Assembly (NCBI RefSeq): GCF_016862095.1 | Contig: NZ_BOMH01000045.1 | Span: 124,001-188,000, forward strand | DNA length: 64,000 nucleotides | Direction: 5' to 3' | Source of the DNA: Actinoplanes cyaneus | GTDB taxonomy: Bacteria; Actinomycetota; Actinomycetes; Mycobacteriales; Micromonosporaceae | In this document: positions 1-7,788 of the stretch, in pieces | How positions within the stretch are numbered: the stretch's first letter is position 1 | Layout of the letters: each line of letters begins with the position of its first letter | Program-made: the position numbers and the translations under genes | The notes under the pieces: generated by a model | What the model was told of the DNA's origin: nothing | Database searches by the model: none | The model's input: only the letters and a program-made list of their open reading frames with translations

Positions 1-594
1 TCGAGCTCGTCCAGCTCCTCATCGCCGACCGGGTTCATCACCATCCAGGACCTGAGCCGGCTGCAGATCACCGCGGCGTTCTCCGAGTCGGACACCACCG
101 CGCTCAAGGAAGGCCAGTCCGCCACCATCACGTGGAACGCGCTGGAGGGCGCCGAGACGACCGGCAAGGTGGTGGCGATCGACCCGACCGCGACGACCAG
201 CAACAACGTCGTGACGTACGGCGTGACGGTCAGCCTCCCCGACCCGCCGGACGGCGCCAAACCGGGCCAGACGGTCAGCGTCGCGGTCGTCACCGGCAGC
301 GTCGACAACGCCGTGAAGGTCAACTCGGCGGCGGTCACGGTCTCCGCGCGCCGGTCCACCGTGACCGTCCTGACCGCGGCCGGCACCCAGGAGGTCCGGC
401 AGGTCGAAATCGGTCTGCAGGGTGACGACGCCGACCAGATCACCTCCGGCCTGACCGCGGGGGAGAAGGTCGTCGTCCCGACCGGCAGCACCACCGGCAC
501 CACCGGCACCGGCAGCCGCACCGGCACCGGGGGTGGCTTCGGGACCGGGGGTGGCGGCTTCAGCGGTGGCGGCGCCCCGCCGGGCGGTCGCTGA
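1..594 (+). CDS. Membrane fusion protein (HlyD/MacA type) of an ABC exporter, C-terminal part
   Basis: Only the last 197 residues are present; the reading frame is open from base 1. The visible part is the beta-barrel and membrane-proximal region typical of HlyD/MacA adaptors: an F-S-E-S-D segment, 'LKEGQSATITW', 'KPGQTVSVAVV', then a final beta domain. The tail is low-complexity Gly/Thr (about residues 160-197), common in actinobacterial members. It ends 3 bases before an ATPase gene that overlaps a MacB-type permease, so this is the periplasm-side (here extracytoplasmic) adaptor of a MacAB-like exporter. The substrate cannot be read from sequence; antimicrobial peptides or lipids are usual for the family. 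Confidence 0.85.
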   Translation, partial: SSSSSSSSPTGFITIQDLSRLQITAAFSESDTTALKEGQSATITWNALEGAETTGKVVAIDPTATTSNNVVTYGVTVSLPDPPDGAKPGQTVSVAVVTGSVDNAVKVNSAAVTVSARRSTVTVLTAAGTQEVRQVEIGLQGDDADQITSGLTAGEKVVVPTGSTTGTTGTGSRTGTGGGFGTGGGGFSGGGAPPGGR

Positions 595-597
595 GCC

Positions 598-1365
598 ATG
601 GCCGGGACCCGGGCGGTTCTCGACGTCCGCGACGTGCGCAAGGTGTACGGCGCGGGCGAGACCGCGGTGCGCGCCCTCGACGGCGTGACGCTGCAGGTCG
701 GCTGCGGTGAGTACGTGGCGATCATGGGATCGTCCGGGTCCGGCAAGTCCACCCTGATGAACATCCTCGGCTGCCTGGACATCCCCAGCAGCGGCCGGTA
801 CCTGCTCGACGGGGTGGACGTCAGCTCGCTCAGCGACAGCCAGCTCGCGCTCGTGCGGAACCGGCTTATCGGGTTCGTGTTCCAATCCTTCAACCTCATT
901 CCGCGTACGTCAGCGGTGGCGAATGTCGCCTTGCCCCTGGCCTATTCCGGGATGCGGGCCGCCGAACGCCGTCGCCGGGCCATGTTCGCCCTGGACGTGG
1001 TCGGTCTGGCGGACCGCGCCGAGCACGAGCCGAACCAGCTCTCCGGTGGTCAGCAGCAGCGGGTGGCGGTGGCCCGGGCGCTGGTCACAGAGCCGGCGTT
1101 GCTGCTCGCCGACGAGCCCACCGGCAACCTGGACAGCCACGCCACCGAGGACCTGCTCGCCGTCCTCGACGACCTGCACGCGGTCGGGCGCACGATCGTG
1201 CTGATCACCCACGAGGAGGAGGTGGGCGCCCGTGCCGACCGGTTGATCAGGCTCCTCGACGGGCGGGTCACCTCTGATGTGCGCCGTCAGCACGCGGGGC
1301 GGCACGCGGCGGAGGCGGCGGGCCGGAACCTGGTCGTGAGCACGGCGGGGGCGAGGGCGGCGTGA
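598..1365 (+). CDS. ABC transporter ATP-binding protein, MacB/LolD type
   Basis: A 255-residue nucleotide-binding subunit. Walker A is GSSGSGKST, the Q-loop lies in 'VFQSFNLI', the signature is LSGGQQQR, Walker B is LLLADEPTGNLD and the switch histidine is in 'LITHEEE'. The 'EPTGNLD' form is typical of the MacB/LolD/FtsE group that drives mechanotransmission rather than import. The gene follows the adaptor by 3 bases, and its stop codon overlaps the GTG start of the permease by 4 bases, so the three are one translationally coupled operon. The C-terminal ~30 residues are a basic, alanine-rich extension. Confidence 0.95.
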   Translation: MAGTRAVLDVRDVRKVYGAGETAVRALDGVTLQVGCGEYVAIMGSSGSGKSTLMNILGCLDIPSSGRYLLDGVDVSSLSDSQLALVRNRLIGFVFQSFNLIPRTSAVANVALPLAYSGMRAAERRRRAMFALDVVGLADRAEHEPNQLSGGQQQRVAVARALVTEPALLLADEPTGNLDSHATEDLLAVLDDLHAVGRTIVLITHEEEVGARADRLIRLLDGRVTSDVRRQHAGRHAAEAAGRNLVVSTAGARAA

Positions 1366-2555
1366 GCCTCACCGAGATCGTCCGTTTCGCGCTGCGCGGG
1401 CTGTCGGCCAACAAGCTGCGCTCGGCGCTCACCATGCTCGGCATCCTGATCGGCGTGGCCGCGGTCATCCTGCTGGTCGCGGTCGGCAACGGCTCGGCCC
1501 AGGCGATCGCGGACCGGATCTCGGCGCTGGGCACGAACACGCTGACCGTGATGAGCACCAGCCGCGGCACGAGCGGCGGCGGCCTGACCATGAAGGTCGC
1601 CGACGCGCTCGACGACCCGGTGCTCGCGCCGGACGTCACGTCGGTGTCACCGGTGGTCAACACGTCGGCGACGCTGACCTACGAGGGCAGCGACCACGAC
1701 GTCGGATCGTTCGTCGGCACCACACCGGGCTGGTTCGGCGCCTCGAACTTCCCGGTCCGGACCGGAGCGCTGTTCACCGACGACGACGAGGCGCAGGCCC
1801 GCCGGGTGGTCGTGATCGGTCAGACCGTCGCCGAGGAACTGTTCCCCGGCGTGGACCCGATCGGCCGGCAGGTCACCGCGGGCGGCGCGCTGTTCACCGT
1901 CGTCGGGGTGCTGGCAGGGAAGAGCTCCAGCGGTTTCAGCGACACGAACGACACAGCGGTCGCACCGATCTCCGCCGTCCGTCAGGTGCTCGCGGGATAC
2001 GGGACGCTCAGCTCGATCCTGGTCGAGGCGCGCGACAGCGATCGGGTCGACGCCGCGGAGAGCCAGATCGCCACGATCCTCGGCCAGAAGATGCCGGCCG
2101 GCAGCGACGGCACCACGGCGTACCGGATCCAGAACGCCTCTCAGCTCCTGGCGACGCAGACCGAGACCGCCGACACGTTCACCACGCTGCTCGGCGCGGT
2201 CGCCGCCATCAGCCTCCTGGTCGGTGGCATCGGGATCACCAACATCATGCTGGTCACGGTCACCGAACGGACCCGGGAGATCGGCATCCGCAAGGCTCTC
2301 GGCGCGCCGCGGCGGGTGGTGCTGAGCCAGTTCCTGATCGAGGCGACGCTGCTCAGCGTCATCGGCGGCGGTCTCGGCGTGGCCGCCGCGCTGATCGGCA
2401 GCAGGTTCGAGGTCGTCGGCGTGAGACCGGTGGTGGTGCCCAGCTCGGTCGCGCTCGCCCTGGGCGTCTCGGTGCTGATCGGGCTCTTCTTCGGTGGGTT
2501 GCCGGCGGCTCGCGCGGCTCGGCTGCGTCCCATCGACGCCCTGCGCTACGAGTAG
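1362..2555 (+). CDS. ABC transporter permease, MacB/FtsX family
   Basis: 397 residues starting at a GTG that overlaps the ATPase stop. The fold is that of MacB: one N-terminal membrane helix (about residues 22-42, 'LTMLGILIGVAAVILL'), a large extracytoplasmic MacB_PCD domain (about 45-260), then three C-terminal helices of the FtsX domain. The cytoplasmic coupling motif 'VTERTREIGIRKALGA' is intact. With the two upstream genes it makes a complete tripartite-type exporter for a Gram-positive envelope. No two-component system adjoins it in this window. Confidence 0.95.
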   Translation: MSLTEIVRFALRGLSANKLRSALTMLGILIGVAAVILLVAVGNGSAQAIADRISALGTNTLTVMSTSRGTSGGGLTMKVADALDDPVLAPDVTSVSPVVNTSATLTYEGSDHDVGSFVGTTPGWFGASNFPVRTGALFTDDDEAQARRVVVIGQTVAEELFPGVDPIGRQVTAGGALFTVVGVLAGKSSSGFSDTNDTAVAPISAVRQVLAGYGTLSSILVEARDSDRVDAAESQIATILGQKMPAGSDGTTAYRIQNASQLLATQTETADTFTTLLGAVAAISLLVGGIGITNIMLVTVTERTREIGIRKALGAPRRVVLSQFLIEATLLSVIGGGLGVAAALIGSRFEVVGVRPVVVPSSVALALGVSVLIGLFFGGLPAARAARLRPIDALRYE

Positions 2556-2587
2556 CAGAACATCACGATGAACGCCGGGGAAGGCTC

Positions 2588-3082
2588 ATGAACGACGACA
2601 CCGAGGTCCTGCCGCGCACCCCGACCGAGGCGGAGCACGAAGACCTGAACAGCGCCATCGCCCACGCCGCGCCGAAGCGCTGGTGGAACCACACCACGCT
2701 GGTGCTGGCCGGCGTGGTGCTGCTCGTCGCCGGGTTCGCCGGCGGCGCGCAGGTGCAGAAGCACTGGGGCTCGTCGTCGTCCGCACCCGCGAGCGCGCCG
2801 GTCGGCGCCGGAATGCCCAGCGGCATGGGCGAATTCGGTCAGAACCGTCAGCCGATACCGGGCAGCGCGACCGCCGGGACGATCAGCAGGGTCGACGGCA
2901 ACATCGTCTACGTCACGACCGCGGCGGGGGAGACGGTGACGGTGCGGGCGTCCGAGACCACCACGGTCAGCAGGAGCACCGCCGCGACGATGGCGGACCT
3001 GACCGCCGGCCTGACGATCACCGTGCAGGGCGTCGCGGACTCGGAGGGCGTGGTCACCGCCACCGCGATCACCGCCGGCTGA
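2588..3082 (+). CDS. Membrane-anchored protein with small beta-barrel extracytoplasmic domain
   Basis: 164 residues. An acidic cytoplasmic N-terminus (1-35) is followed by one membrane helix ('TLVLAGVVLLVAGFAGGAQV', about 37-56), a Ser/Pro/Gly linker, and an extracytoplasmic domain from about residue 95 ('GTISRVDGNIVYVTTAAGETVTV'). That domain resembles the DUF5666-type OB-like fold. It lies 32 bases after the MacB-type permease with a good ribosome site (GGGGAAGG), so it is probably the fourth gene of that operon and could be an accessory subunit. The function is unknown; the domain resemblance is by eye only. Confidence 0.75.
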   Translation: MNDDTEVLPRTPTEAEHEDLNSAIAHAAPKRWWNHTTLVLAGVVLLVAGFAGGAQVQKHWGSSSSAPASAPVGAGMPSGMGEFGQNRQPIPGSATAGTISRVDGNIVYVTTAAGETVTVRASETTTVSRSTAATMADLTAGLTITVQGVADSEGVVTATAITAG

Positions 3083-3190
3083 TAGCCGATTGCTGTGGAT
3101 CGGGTTGCAAAGCCAGAGCTTGCCCGGCCGGCCGCCGATGTCTTTCCCTGACCGGGGCGACAGGCGTCACGGAAGGCACGAGGAGTCACG

Positions 3191-3727
3191 GTGACCTCGA
3201 TCAGCAGCATCAGCAACTCGACGAACTACCAGGTGGCGCAGGCACAGTCGGCGTACGGCTCGCAGCAGCGGCCGAAGGACGACCCGATGGCCAAGGTCGC
3301 CGAGACGCTGGGCCTGAGCACCGACGAGCTCAAGGAGCGGCTCTCCACCGGCAAGAGCCTGAACGACCTGGCCACCGTCGGCGGCACCGCCCACGACGAC
3401 CTGATCGCCGCGATCAAGGCCGGCATGCCGTCGTCGACGGCGATCACCGACGACGTCGCCGAGAAGATCGCCGACCAGCACGCCCGGAGCCAGGCCACGC
3501 CGCCCCCGCCGCCGCCCGGCGGGCCGCGCGGGGAGAACGCCGGCCTGGCGGACCCGCGGAAGCTCAAGCAGGTCAGCGACCTTCTCGACATGGATTCCTC
3601 GGACGTCACCAGCGCCGCGACCAGCGCGTCCAGCCTGGTCAGCATGTTGCAGGACAAGGGTGTCGACTTCACCCAGCTCCGCAACGTGCTCAACCAGACC
3701 GGCGACCTGCTGGACGTCAGCGCCTGA
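3191..3727 (+). CDS. Conserved hypothetical protein with two helical repeats
   Basis: 178 residues from a GTG preceded by a GAGGAG ribosome site. No signal peptide or membrane helix. A Ser/Asn-rich start is followed by a helical unit 'LGLSTDELKERLSTGKSLNDLA' that recalls short surface-associated repeats of Firmicutes and actinobacteria. Next come a proline tract (about 105-112) and a second helical unit, 'DPRKLKQVSDLLDMDSSDVTS', rich in Asp and Ser. I do not recognise a catalytic motif. It converges on the DUF3040 gene and is probably a single-gene unit. Confidence 0.65.
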   Translation: MTSISSISNSTNYQVAQAQSAYGSQQRPKDDPMAKVAETLGLSTDELKERLSTGKSLNDLATVGGTAHDDLIAAIKAGMPSSTAITDDVAEKIADQHARSQATPPPPPPGGPRGENAGLADPRKLKQVSDLLDMDSSDVTSAATSASSLVSMLQDKGVDFTQLRNVLNQTGDLLDVSA

Positions 3728-3757
3728 GCGCCTCCGCGGCGGCCTGGAGCCGCGTGG

Positions 3758-4024
3758 TCAGCGGGCGGCGCGGCGGCGGATCAGGATGACGGCGACGGCC
3801 GCCGCGAACAGGTCGAGGACGATCAGGACGCCGACCCAGCCGAAGAGGAGCATGACCAGCGGGACGGCGATGAACAGCAGCGCGCACAGGACCGGGACGG
3901 CCGGGGACGCCTGCTCCGCCGCCGCGGGGACGCCGGCGAAGGTGCTCATCCGCGCGGCGAACTCCGCGTCGTGCTGGAGGTGGCGTTCGAGATCGGCCAG
4001 GGCGCGGCGCTCGTGGTCGTTCAT
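3758..4024 (-). CDS. DUF3040-family small membrane protein
   Basis: 88 residues. It begins 'MNDHERRALADLERHL', the diagnostic N-terminus of actinobacterial DUF3040 proteins, and has two adjacent membrane helices (about residues 42-62 and 64-82) and a basic tail RRRAAR. The start is fixed by a strong GGAGGTGA site upstream of the ATG at 4024; a longer reading frame upstream lacks this support. The function of the family is unknown. Confidence 0.9.
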   Translation of the reverse strand: MNDHERRALADLERHLQHDAEFAARMSTFAGVPAAAEQASPAVPVLCALLFIAVPLVMLLFGWVGVLIVLDLFAAAVAVILIRRRAAR

Positions 4025-4160
4025 GGTCGACGTCACCTCCGGGAGGTCCAGTGGCCACCCCGGGCTTACCCCGTCGTCCTCCGGGCCGAAACCTGCCCGC
4101 GAATTGTTACAAACGCGACAGTACGCGTCCACCCCGCTCCTGATCACCAGCCGGGTGCGG

Positions 4161-5264
4161 TCATCGGCAGGGCCCGGGCAGGGTGGCGAGCAGGGCCGTG
4201 AGCAGGGTGACCCGCTCGGCGATGCCGGCCACCGACACCCACTCGGTGCGGGCGTGGGCGCCACCACCCCGGGGTGCCAGGCCGTCCACCGTGGGGTGGC
4301 CCAGCGCGCCGGTGGTGTTGGTGTCGGCGGCGCCGTCGGCGGGGCGGCCGTCGAGGCTCTGGCCGATCCCGGCGGCGACCGCGACGATCCGGGCGAGCAG
4401 GTCGTCACCGGCCGGGGCCGGGCGCCAGGTCGGCCGGTGGGACAGCAGCCTGGTGGCGACGACGGCGCGCGGGCGGATCGGCCGCAGCGCGGCGAGCTCG
4501 GCGAGCACGGCCCGTTCGTCGTCCGGGTCGGCGAAGCGCAGGCCCAGGTCGGCGTGCGCCTGGCCGGCGACCACGTTGGTGCGCCCGCCGCCGGCGATCG
4601 TCCCGGTGTTCACCAGCACCGGCCGGTCGCCCCGGAGCCCGCGGACCCGGATCAGCTGGTCCACCAGCTCGTCGATCGCGTTGACCCCGGCGTCCGGGTC
4701 CAGCGCGGCGTGCGCCTCGGCCCCGGTCACCTCGATGCGGGCGCGGGTGCTGCCACGCCGGCCGGTCTTCAGGTCGCCGCCCGGGTGCGGTGGCTCCAGG
4801 CCGAGCACCATGCCGGCCCGCCGGGCCTCGGCGGTGACCAGGCCGGTCGCGGTGGGTGACCCGATCTCCTCGTCGGCGACCACGACCACCCGGATCTCCG
4901 GGTGCGGGCCGTCGGCCGCGGTGACGGCGGCGAGCAGGGCGGCGATGCCGGACTTCGTGTCGTAGACGCCGGGACCGCGGATCACGTCGCCGTCCACGGT
5001 CCACGGCATCTCGCGCAGGGTCCCGACCGGCCAGACCGTGTCGTAGTGCGTCAGGAACAGCATCGACCCGGTGGCCCCGCCCCGCGCCGGGCGCGTCCAG
5101 ATCAGGTGGTCGCCGGTCGGATGCCGCTCACGGGCGGTGCTGAACCCGGCCGCCGCCGCGTCCGCCTCCAGGATCCCGGCCAGCTCGGCGAGCGCCGGCG
5201 GATCGCCGGTGGGCGACTCGGCGTGCGTGTAGCGGTGCAGGGCCGCGATCACTGGTGACGACAT
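4161..5264 (-). CDS. M20-family metallohydrolase, candidate N-succinyl-L-amino acid hydrolase
   Basis: 367 residues of the M20/M28 zinc hydrolase family, CPG2/ArgE-like. The metal and catalytic motifs are intact: 'THYDTVWPVG' (H73, D75), 'GPGVYDTKSG' (bridging D102), 'DEEIGS' (catalytic E132, metal E133). It is transcribed away from a GNAT / SIS / racemase operon across 102 bases. An M20 hydrolase beside a GNAT and an N-acylamino-acid racemase is the gene set of the known D-to-L amino acid conversion route, where this enzyme removes succinate from the N-succinyl-L-amino acid. The family is certain; the substrate is inferred from context. A TTGACA-N17-TAGCGT promoter puts the transcript start at or next to the ATG, so the mRNA may be leaderless. 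Confidence 0.9.
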   Translation of the reverse strand: MSSPVIAALHRYTHAESPTGDPPALAELAGILEADAAAAGFSTARERHPTGDHLIWTRPARGGATGSMLFLTHYDTVWPVGTLREMPWTVDGDVIRGPGVYDTKSGIAALLAAVTAADGPHPEIRVVVVADEEIGSPTATGLVTAEARRAGMVLGLEPPHPGGDLKTGRRGSTRARIEVTGAEAHAALDPDAGVNAIDELVDQLIRVRGLRGDRPVLVNTGTIAGGGRTNVVAGQAHADLGLRFADPDDERAVLAELAALRPIRPRAVVATRLLSHRPTWRPAPAGDDLLARIVAVAAGIGQSLDGRPADGAADTNTTGALGHPTVDGLAPRGGGAHARTEWVSVAGIAERVTLLTALLATLPGPCR

Positions 5265-5366
5265 ATCCGAACGCTAAGATGTGCCATCTTCGTTGTCAAC
5301 GAGCCCTTCGACCGTCACGATGACGAAGATACGTTCGCTATCTTTTGGTCGAGAGCGGCGGAGGCG
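5265..5366. promoter_or_regulatory. Divergent promoter region with AAGAT-type palindromes
   Basis: For the minus-strand hydrolase, -35 TTGACA is read at 5299-5294 and -10 TAGCGT at 5276-5271. For the plus-strand GNAT gene, TTCGAC (5307-5312) with a 17-base spacer precedes TACGTT (5330-5335). Palindromes overlap both -10 boxes: AAGATG-N3-CATCTT (5276-5290) and AAGATA-N7-TATCTT (5326-5344). TCGTTG-N-CAACGA (5290-5302) covers the divergent -35 area. ATCTTCGT at 5286-5293 is also inverted as ACGAAGAT at 5323-5330. This is a compact two-sided operator for one dimeric regulator. Which protein binds it is unknown. Confidence 0.65.
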
Positions 5367-6062
5367 ATGATGGACGTGACGGTGCGCGAGCTGGACGGCA
5401 TGGCCGAGTGGACCGGTGCCGCCGCCCTCTACCGCGAGGTGTTCGGCTACACCGAGCCCGAGTGGGGCCTCAGCCCGCGCCTGCTGGCCGCGCTGGGGGA
5501 AAACGCCGGCACGGTGATCGGCGCGTTCACCGGCGACGGGACGCTGACCGGGTTCTGTTACGGATTCACCGGGGTCGAGGCCGGCGAGCTCTACCACTAC
5601 TCGCAGGCCGCCGTGGTCAAGGCGGGCTTCCAGGGCGCCGGCCTCGGGCGACTGCTGAAGTATGCGCAGGCCGCCGCCGCCCGGCGCACCGGCGCACGCA
5701 CGATGCGGTGGACGTTCGACCCCTACGCCCTGCGCAACGCCCATTTCAACTTCGCCGTGCTGGGCGCCACCGGCATTCGGTTCCTGCCCGACTTCTATCG
5801 CGAGCCGGGCACCGACCGGGTCCTGGTCAGCTGGGAGCTGACCGATGCCGCACCGGAGGGCTCCCGCGGCCGTACCGGCCATGGGGGTGAAAGCATCCTG
5901 GTCGCGGCGGGGGAGCGGTGCGCGGCGCCTGATCCGCAGGACCGCGCCTGGCTGCGGCAACAGTTGCTGACCCGGTTCGCGACCGGTGGCCGGCTCGTCG
6001 GCGTGGCCCGGCCGGAGGGCGACCCCGGGCGCGTCGCCTACCTGTTCGAGGATGAGGCGTGA
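5367..6062 (+). CDS. GNAT-family acyltransferase, candidate D-amino acid N-succinyltransferase
   Basis: 231 residues. The GNAT core is visible: an N-terminal beta-alpha unit, then 'YHYSQAAVVKAGFQGAGLGRLLKYAQ' whose Q-G-x-G-x-G-like loop (about residues 86-93) binds the acyl-CoA pyrophosphate. 'MRWTFDPYALRNAHFNF' follows, as in the predicted acetyltransferases usually found near enolase-superfamily racemases. A GGCGGAGG ribosome site supports the ATG. It is the first gene of a three-gene operon and overlaps the next by 4 bases. By context it would use succinyl-CoA to acylate a D-amino acid before racemisation; another acyl donor is possible. Confidence 0.85.
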   Translation: MMDVTVRELDGMAEWTGAAALYREVFGYTEPEWGLSPRLLAALGENAGTVIGAFTGDGTLTGFCYGFTGVEAGELYHYSQAAVVKAGFQGAGLGRLLKYAQAAAARRTGARTMRWTFDPYALRNAHFNFAVLGATGIRFLPDFYREPGTDRVLVSWELTDAAPEGSRGRTGHGGESILVAAGERCAAPDPQDRAWLRQQLLTRFATGGRLVGVARPEGDPGRVAYLFEDEA

Positions 6063-6691
6063 CGTCACGGACCACACCCGCCGACCGCTTCGACCGCAAC
6101 GTCCAGCGCCGCTCGGCCAGGGTGCTCAAGCAGCGCGTGCTGGACCAGCAGCGGGCCGAGTTCGACCAGGCCCTGGAGTGGGCCGCCGAGCACGAGTCGA
6201 TCGAGCACGCGGCCGGGCTGATCGTGTCGGCGCGCCGGCGCTACCTGATCGGGTACGGGAAGTCGCTGAGCTACGCCTCGCTGCTCGCCTCGGACCTGAG
6301 CGCGGGGCTCTCCGGCGTGCACCTCGTCGACGGGGTGCCGCTGCGGGCGCTCGACGTGCTCAGCGACATCCGGCAGGGGGATCTGCTGGTCGCGGTCTCG
6401 CTGGAGCGCTACCGCAGGGAGACCGTCGAGGTCGCGTCGGCGTACGTGCGGCACGGCGGCGACCTGGTCCTGATCACCGACGCCGAGGACGCGCCGCTGA
6501 CCGGCGTCGCGGCGGCTCGCATCGTGGTCGGGACGGGCAGCGCGTCGTACGTCAAGTCGCCGACCTCGATCGTGCTGGCGCTGCACCTGCTGGCCACGTT
6601 GACCATCGCCAGCGCCAAGGGTGCCGGCCGGCGCCTGCGGGAGCGTGACGAGCTGGCCGCCGAGCTCGGTCTCTACTGGGAGGGCCCGTGA
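6059..6691 (+). CDS. SIS-domain protein of the MurR/RpiR group lacking the N-terminal HTH
   Basis: 210 residues from a GTG overlapping the GNAT stop. The SIS (sugar isomerase) fold covers about residues 45-200: 'ARRRYLIGYGKSLSYASLLASDL', 'VLSDIRQGDLLVAVSLERYRRETVEVA', 'VLITDAEDAPL'. Typical RpiR regulators are ~280 residues with a ~75-residue winged-helix-like HTH first. Here only about 40 residues, basic and helical, precede the SIS domain, and the 4-base overlap leaves no room for more. It therefore cannot be a conventional DNA-binding RpiR protein and may be a ligand sensor or an enzyme. It sits between the GNAT and racemase genes and overlaps both. Confidence 0.85.
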   Translation: MTSRTTPADRFDRNVQRRSARVLKQRVLDQQRAEFDQALEWAAEHESIEHAAGLIVSARRRYLIGYGKSLSYASLLASDLSAGLSGVHLVDGVPLRALDVLSDIRQGDLLVAVSLERYRRETVEVASAYVRHGGDLVLITDAEDAPLTGVAAARIVVGTGSASYVKSPTSIVLALHLLATLTIASAKGAGRRLRERDELAAELGLYWEGP

Positions 6692-7788
6692 TCAGGATTC
6701 AGCAGGTGGAGCTACGCCGGGTGCGGCTGCCGCTGGTGCACGAGTTCCGCACCAGCTCGCACGCGAAGCGGGAGCTGGAGCACATCCTGGTCGCGCTCAC
6801 CGATCAGGACGGGGTGACCGGGTGGGGGGAGATCGCGTCACCGAGCGGGCCGTTCTACTCCGCCGAGACCGTGGAGAGCTGCTGGGCGGTGGCCCGCGAC
6901 CACCTGCGGCCGATCGTCCTGGCCGCGGAGTGGGAGCATCCGGCCGAGCTGGCGGCGGCCCTGTCGAAGGTGCGCGGGAACTACTTCGCGCGGGCGGGGC
7001 TGGACATGGCGGCGTGGGCGCTGTGGTCGCAGCGCGAGGGCATTCCGCTGGCCAGGGCGCTGGGCGGGACCAGGGGCCGGGTGGCGGCCGGGGTCTCGCT
7101 GGGGATCGAGCCGACCGTCGACGCGCTGCTGGAGCAGGTGGCGGCGCGGGTGGCCGAGGGCTATCAGCGAGTGAAGCTGAAGATCGCCCCGGGCTGGGAT
7201 GTCGAGCCGGTGCGGGCGGTCCTCTCCGCGTTCCCGGCGATGCCGATCCATGTCGATGCGAACGGCGCCTACCCGGTGTCCGAGCGGGACGTCTTCCAGC
7301 GGTTGGACAGCCTGGGGCTGCTCATGATCGAGCAGCCGTTCCCGCCGCGCGCGCTCTTCGCGCACGCCGAGCTGCAGGAGACCCTCGAGACCCCGATCTG
7401 CCTGGACGAGTCGATCGAGGAGGTGGACGACGTGGTCACGGCGCTGGTGCTGAAGGCCGGCCGGGTGCTGAACCTCAAGGTGTCCCGGATGGGCGGGCTC
7501 ACCCCGGCGGTCCGCGCCCACGACCTGGCCATCGCACTGGGCGTCCCGGTCTGGTGCGGGGGGATGCACGAGTTCGGGATCGGGCGCGCGGCCAACGTGG
7601 CCCTCAGCTCGCTGCCCGGGTTCACGCTGCCGTCGGACGTCTCCGGCTCGGACAAGTACTACGCCCGGGACATCACCACCGAGCCGATTGTCTGTGATGC
7701 GGGGTTCGTCACGGTTTCGGAGGTTTCCGGGATGGGCTGGACGCCTGATCCGTCCTTCCTGGAAGAGTGCACCATCGCCCGGATTTGA
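6688..7788 (+). CDS. Enolase-superfamily N-acylamino acid racemase / o-succinylbenzoate synthase
   Basis: 366 residues. All catalytic landmarks of the OSBS/NSAR subgroup are present: acid/base lysines K163 and K165 ('RVKLKIAPGWD'), metal ligands D190 ('HVDANGAY'), E215 ('IEQPF') and D240 ('LDESIE'), and the opposite-face lysine K264 ('LNLKVSRMGG'). The subgroup can dehydrate SHCHC in menaquinone synthesis or racemise N-succinylamino acids. No other men gene is nearby, whereas an acyltransferase and a deacylase are, so the NSAR activity is the better guess. The GTG start overlaps the SIS gene by 4 bases. Confidence 0.92.
   Translation: MIRIQQVELRRVRLPLVHEFRTSSHAKRELEHILVALTDQDGVTGWGEIASPSGPFYSAETVESCWAVARDHLRPIVLAAEWEHPAELAAALSKVRGNYFARAGLDMAAWALWSQREGIPLARALGGTRGRVAAGVSLGIEPTVDALLEQVAARVAEGYQRVKLKIAPGWDVEPVRAVLSAFPAMPIHVDANGAYPVSERDVFQRLDSLGLLMIEQPFPPRALFAHAELQETLETPICLDESIEEVDDVVTALVLKAGRVLNLKVSRMGGLTPAVRAHDLAIALGVPVWCGGMHEFGIGRAANVALSSLPGFTLPSDVSGSDKYYARDITTEPIVCDAGFVTVSEVSGMGWTPDPSFLEECTIARI

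Noticed and set aside
19..885. Long open frame on the minus strand opposite the adaptor and ATPase genes
   Set aside because: Arg/Ala/Gly/His-rich shadow of the plus-strand genes; no ribosome site and no family features. Many similar antisense frames occur throughout because stop codons are rare at this GC content.
7688..7788. Apparent start of the solenoid protein inside the racemase gene
   Set aside because: The first ~45 residues translate racemase codons in another frame and resemble no signal peptide; family sequence begins only after the racemase stop.
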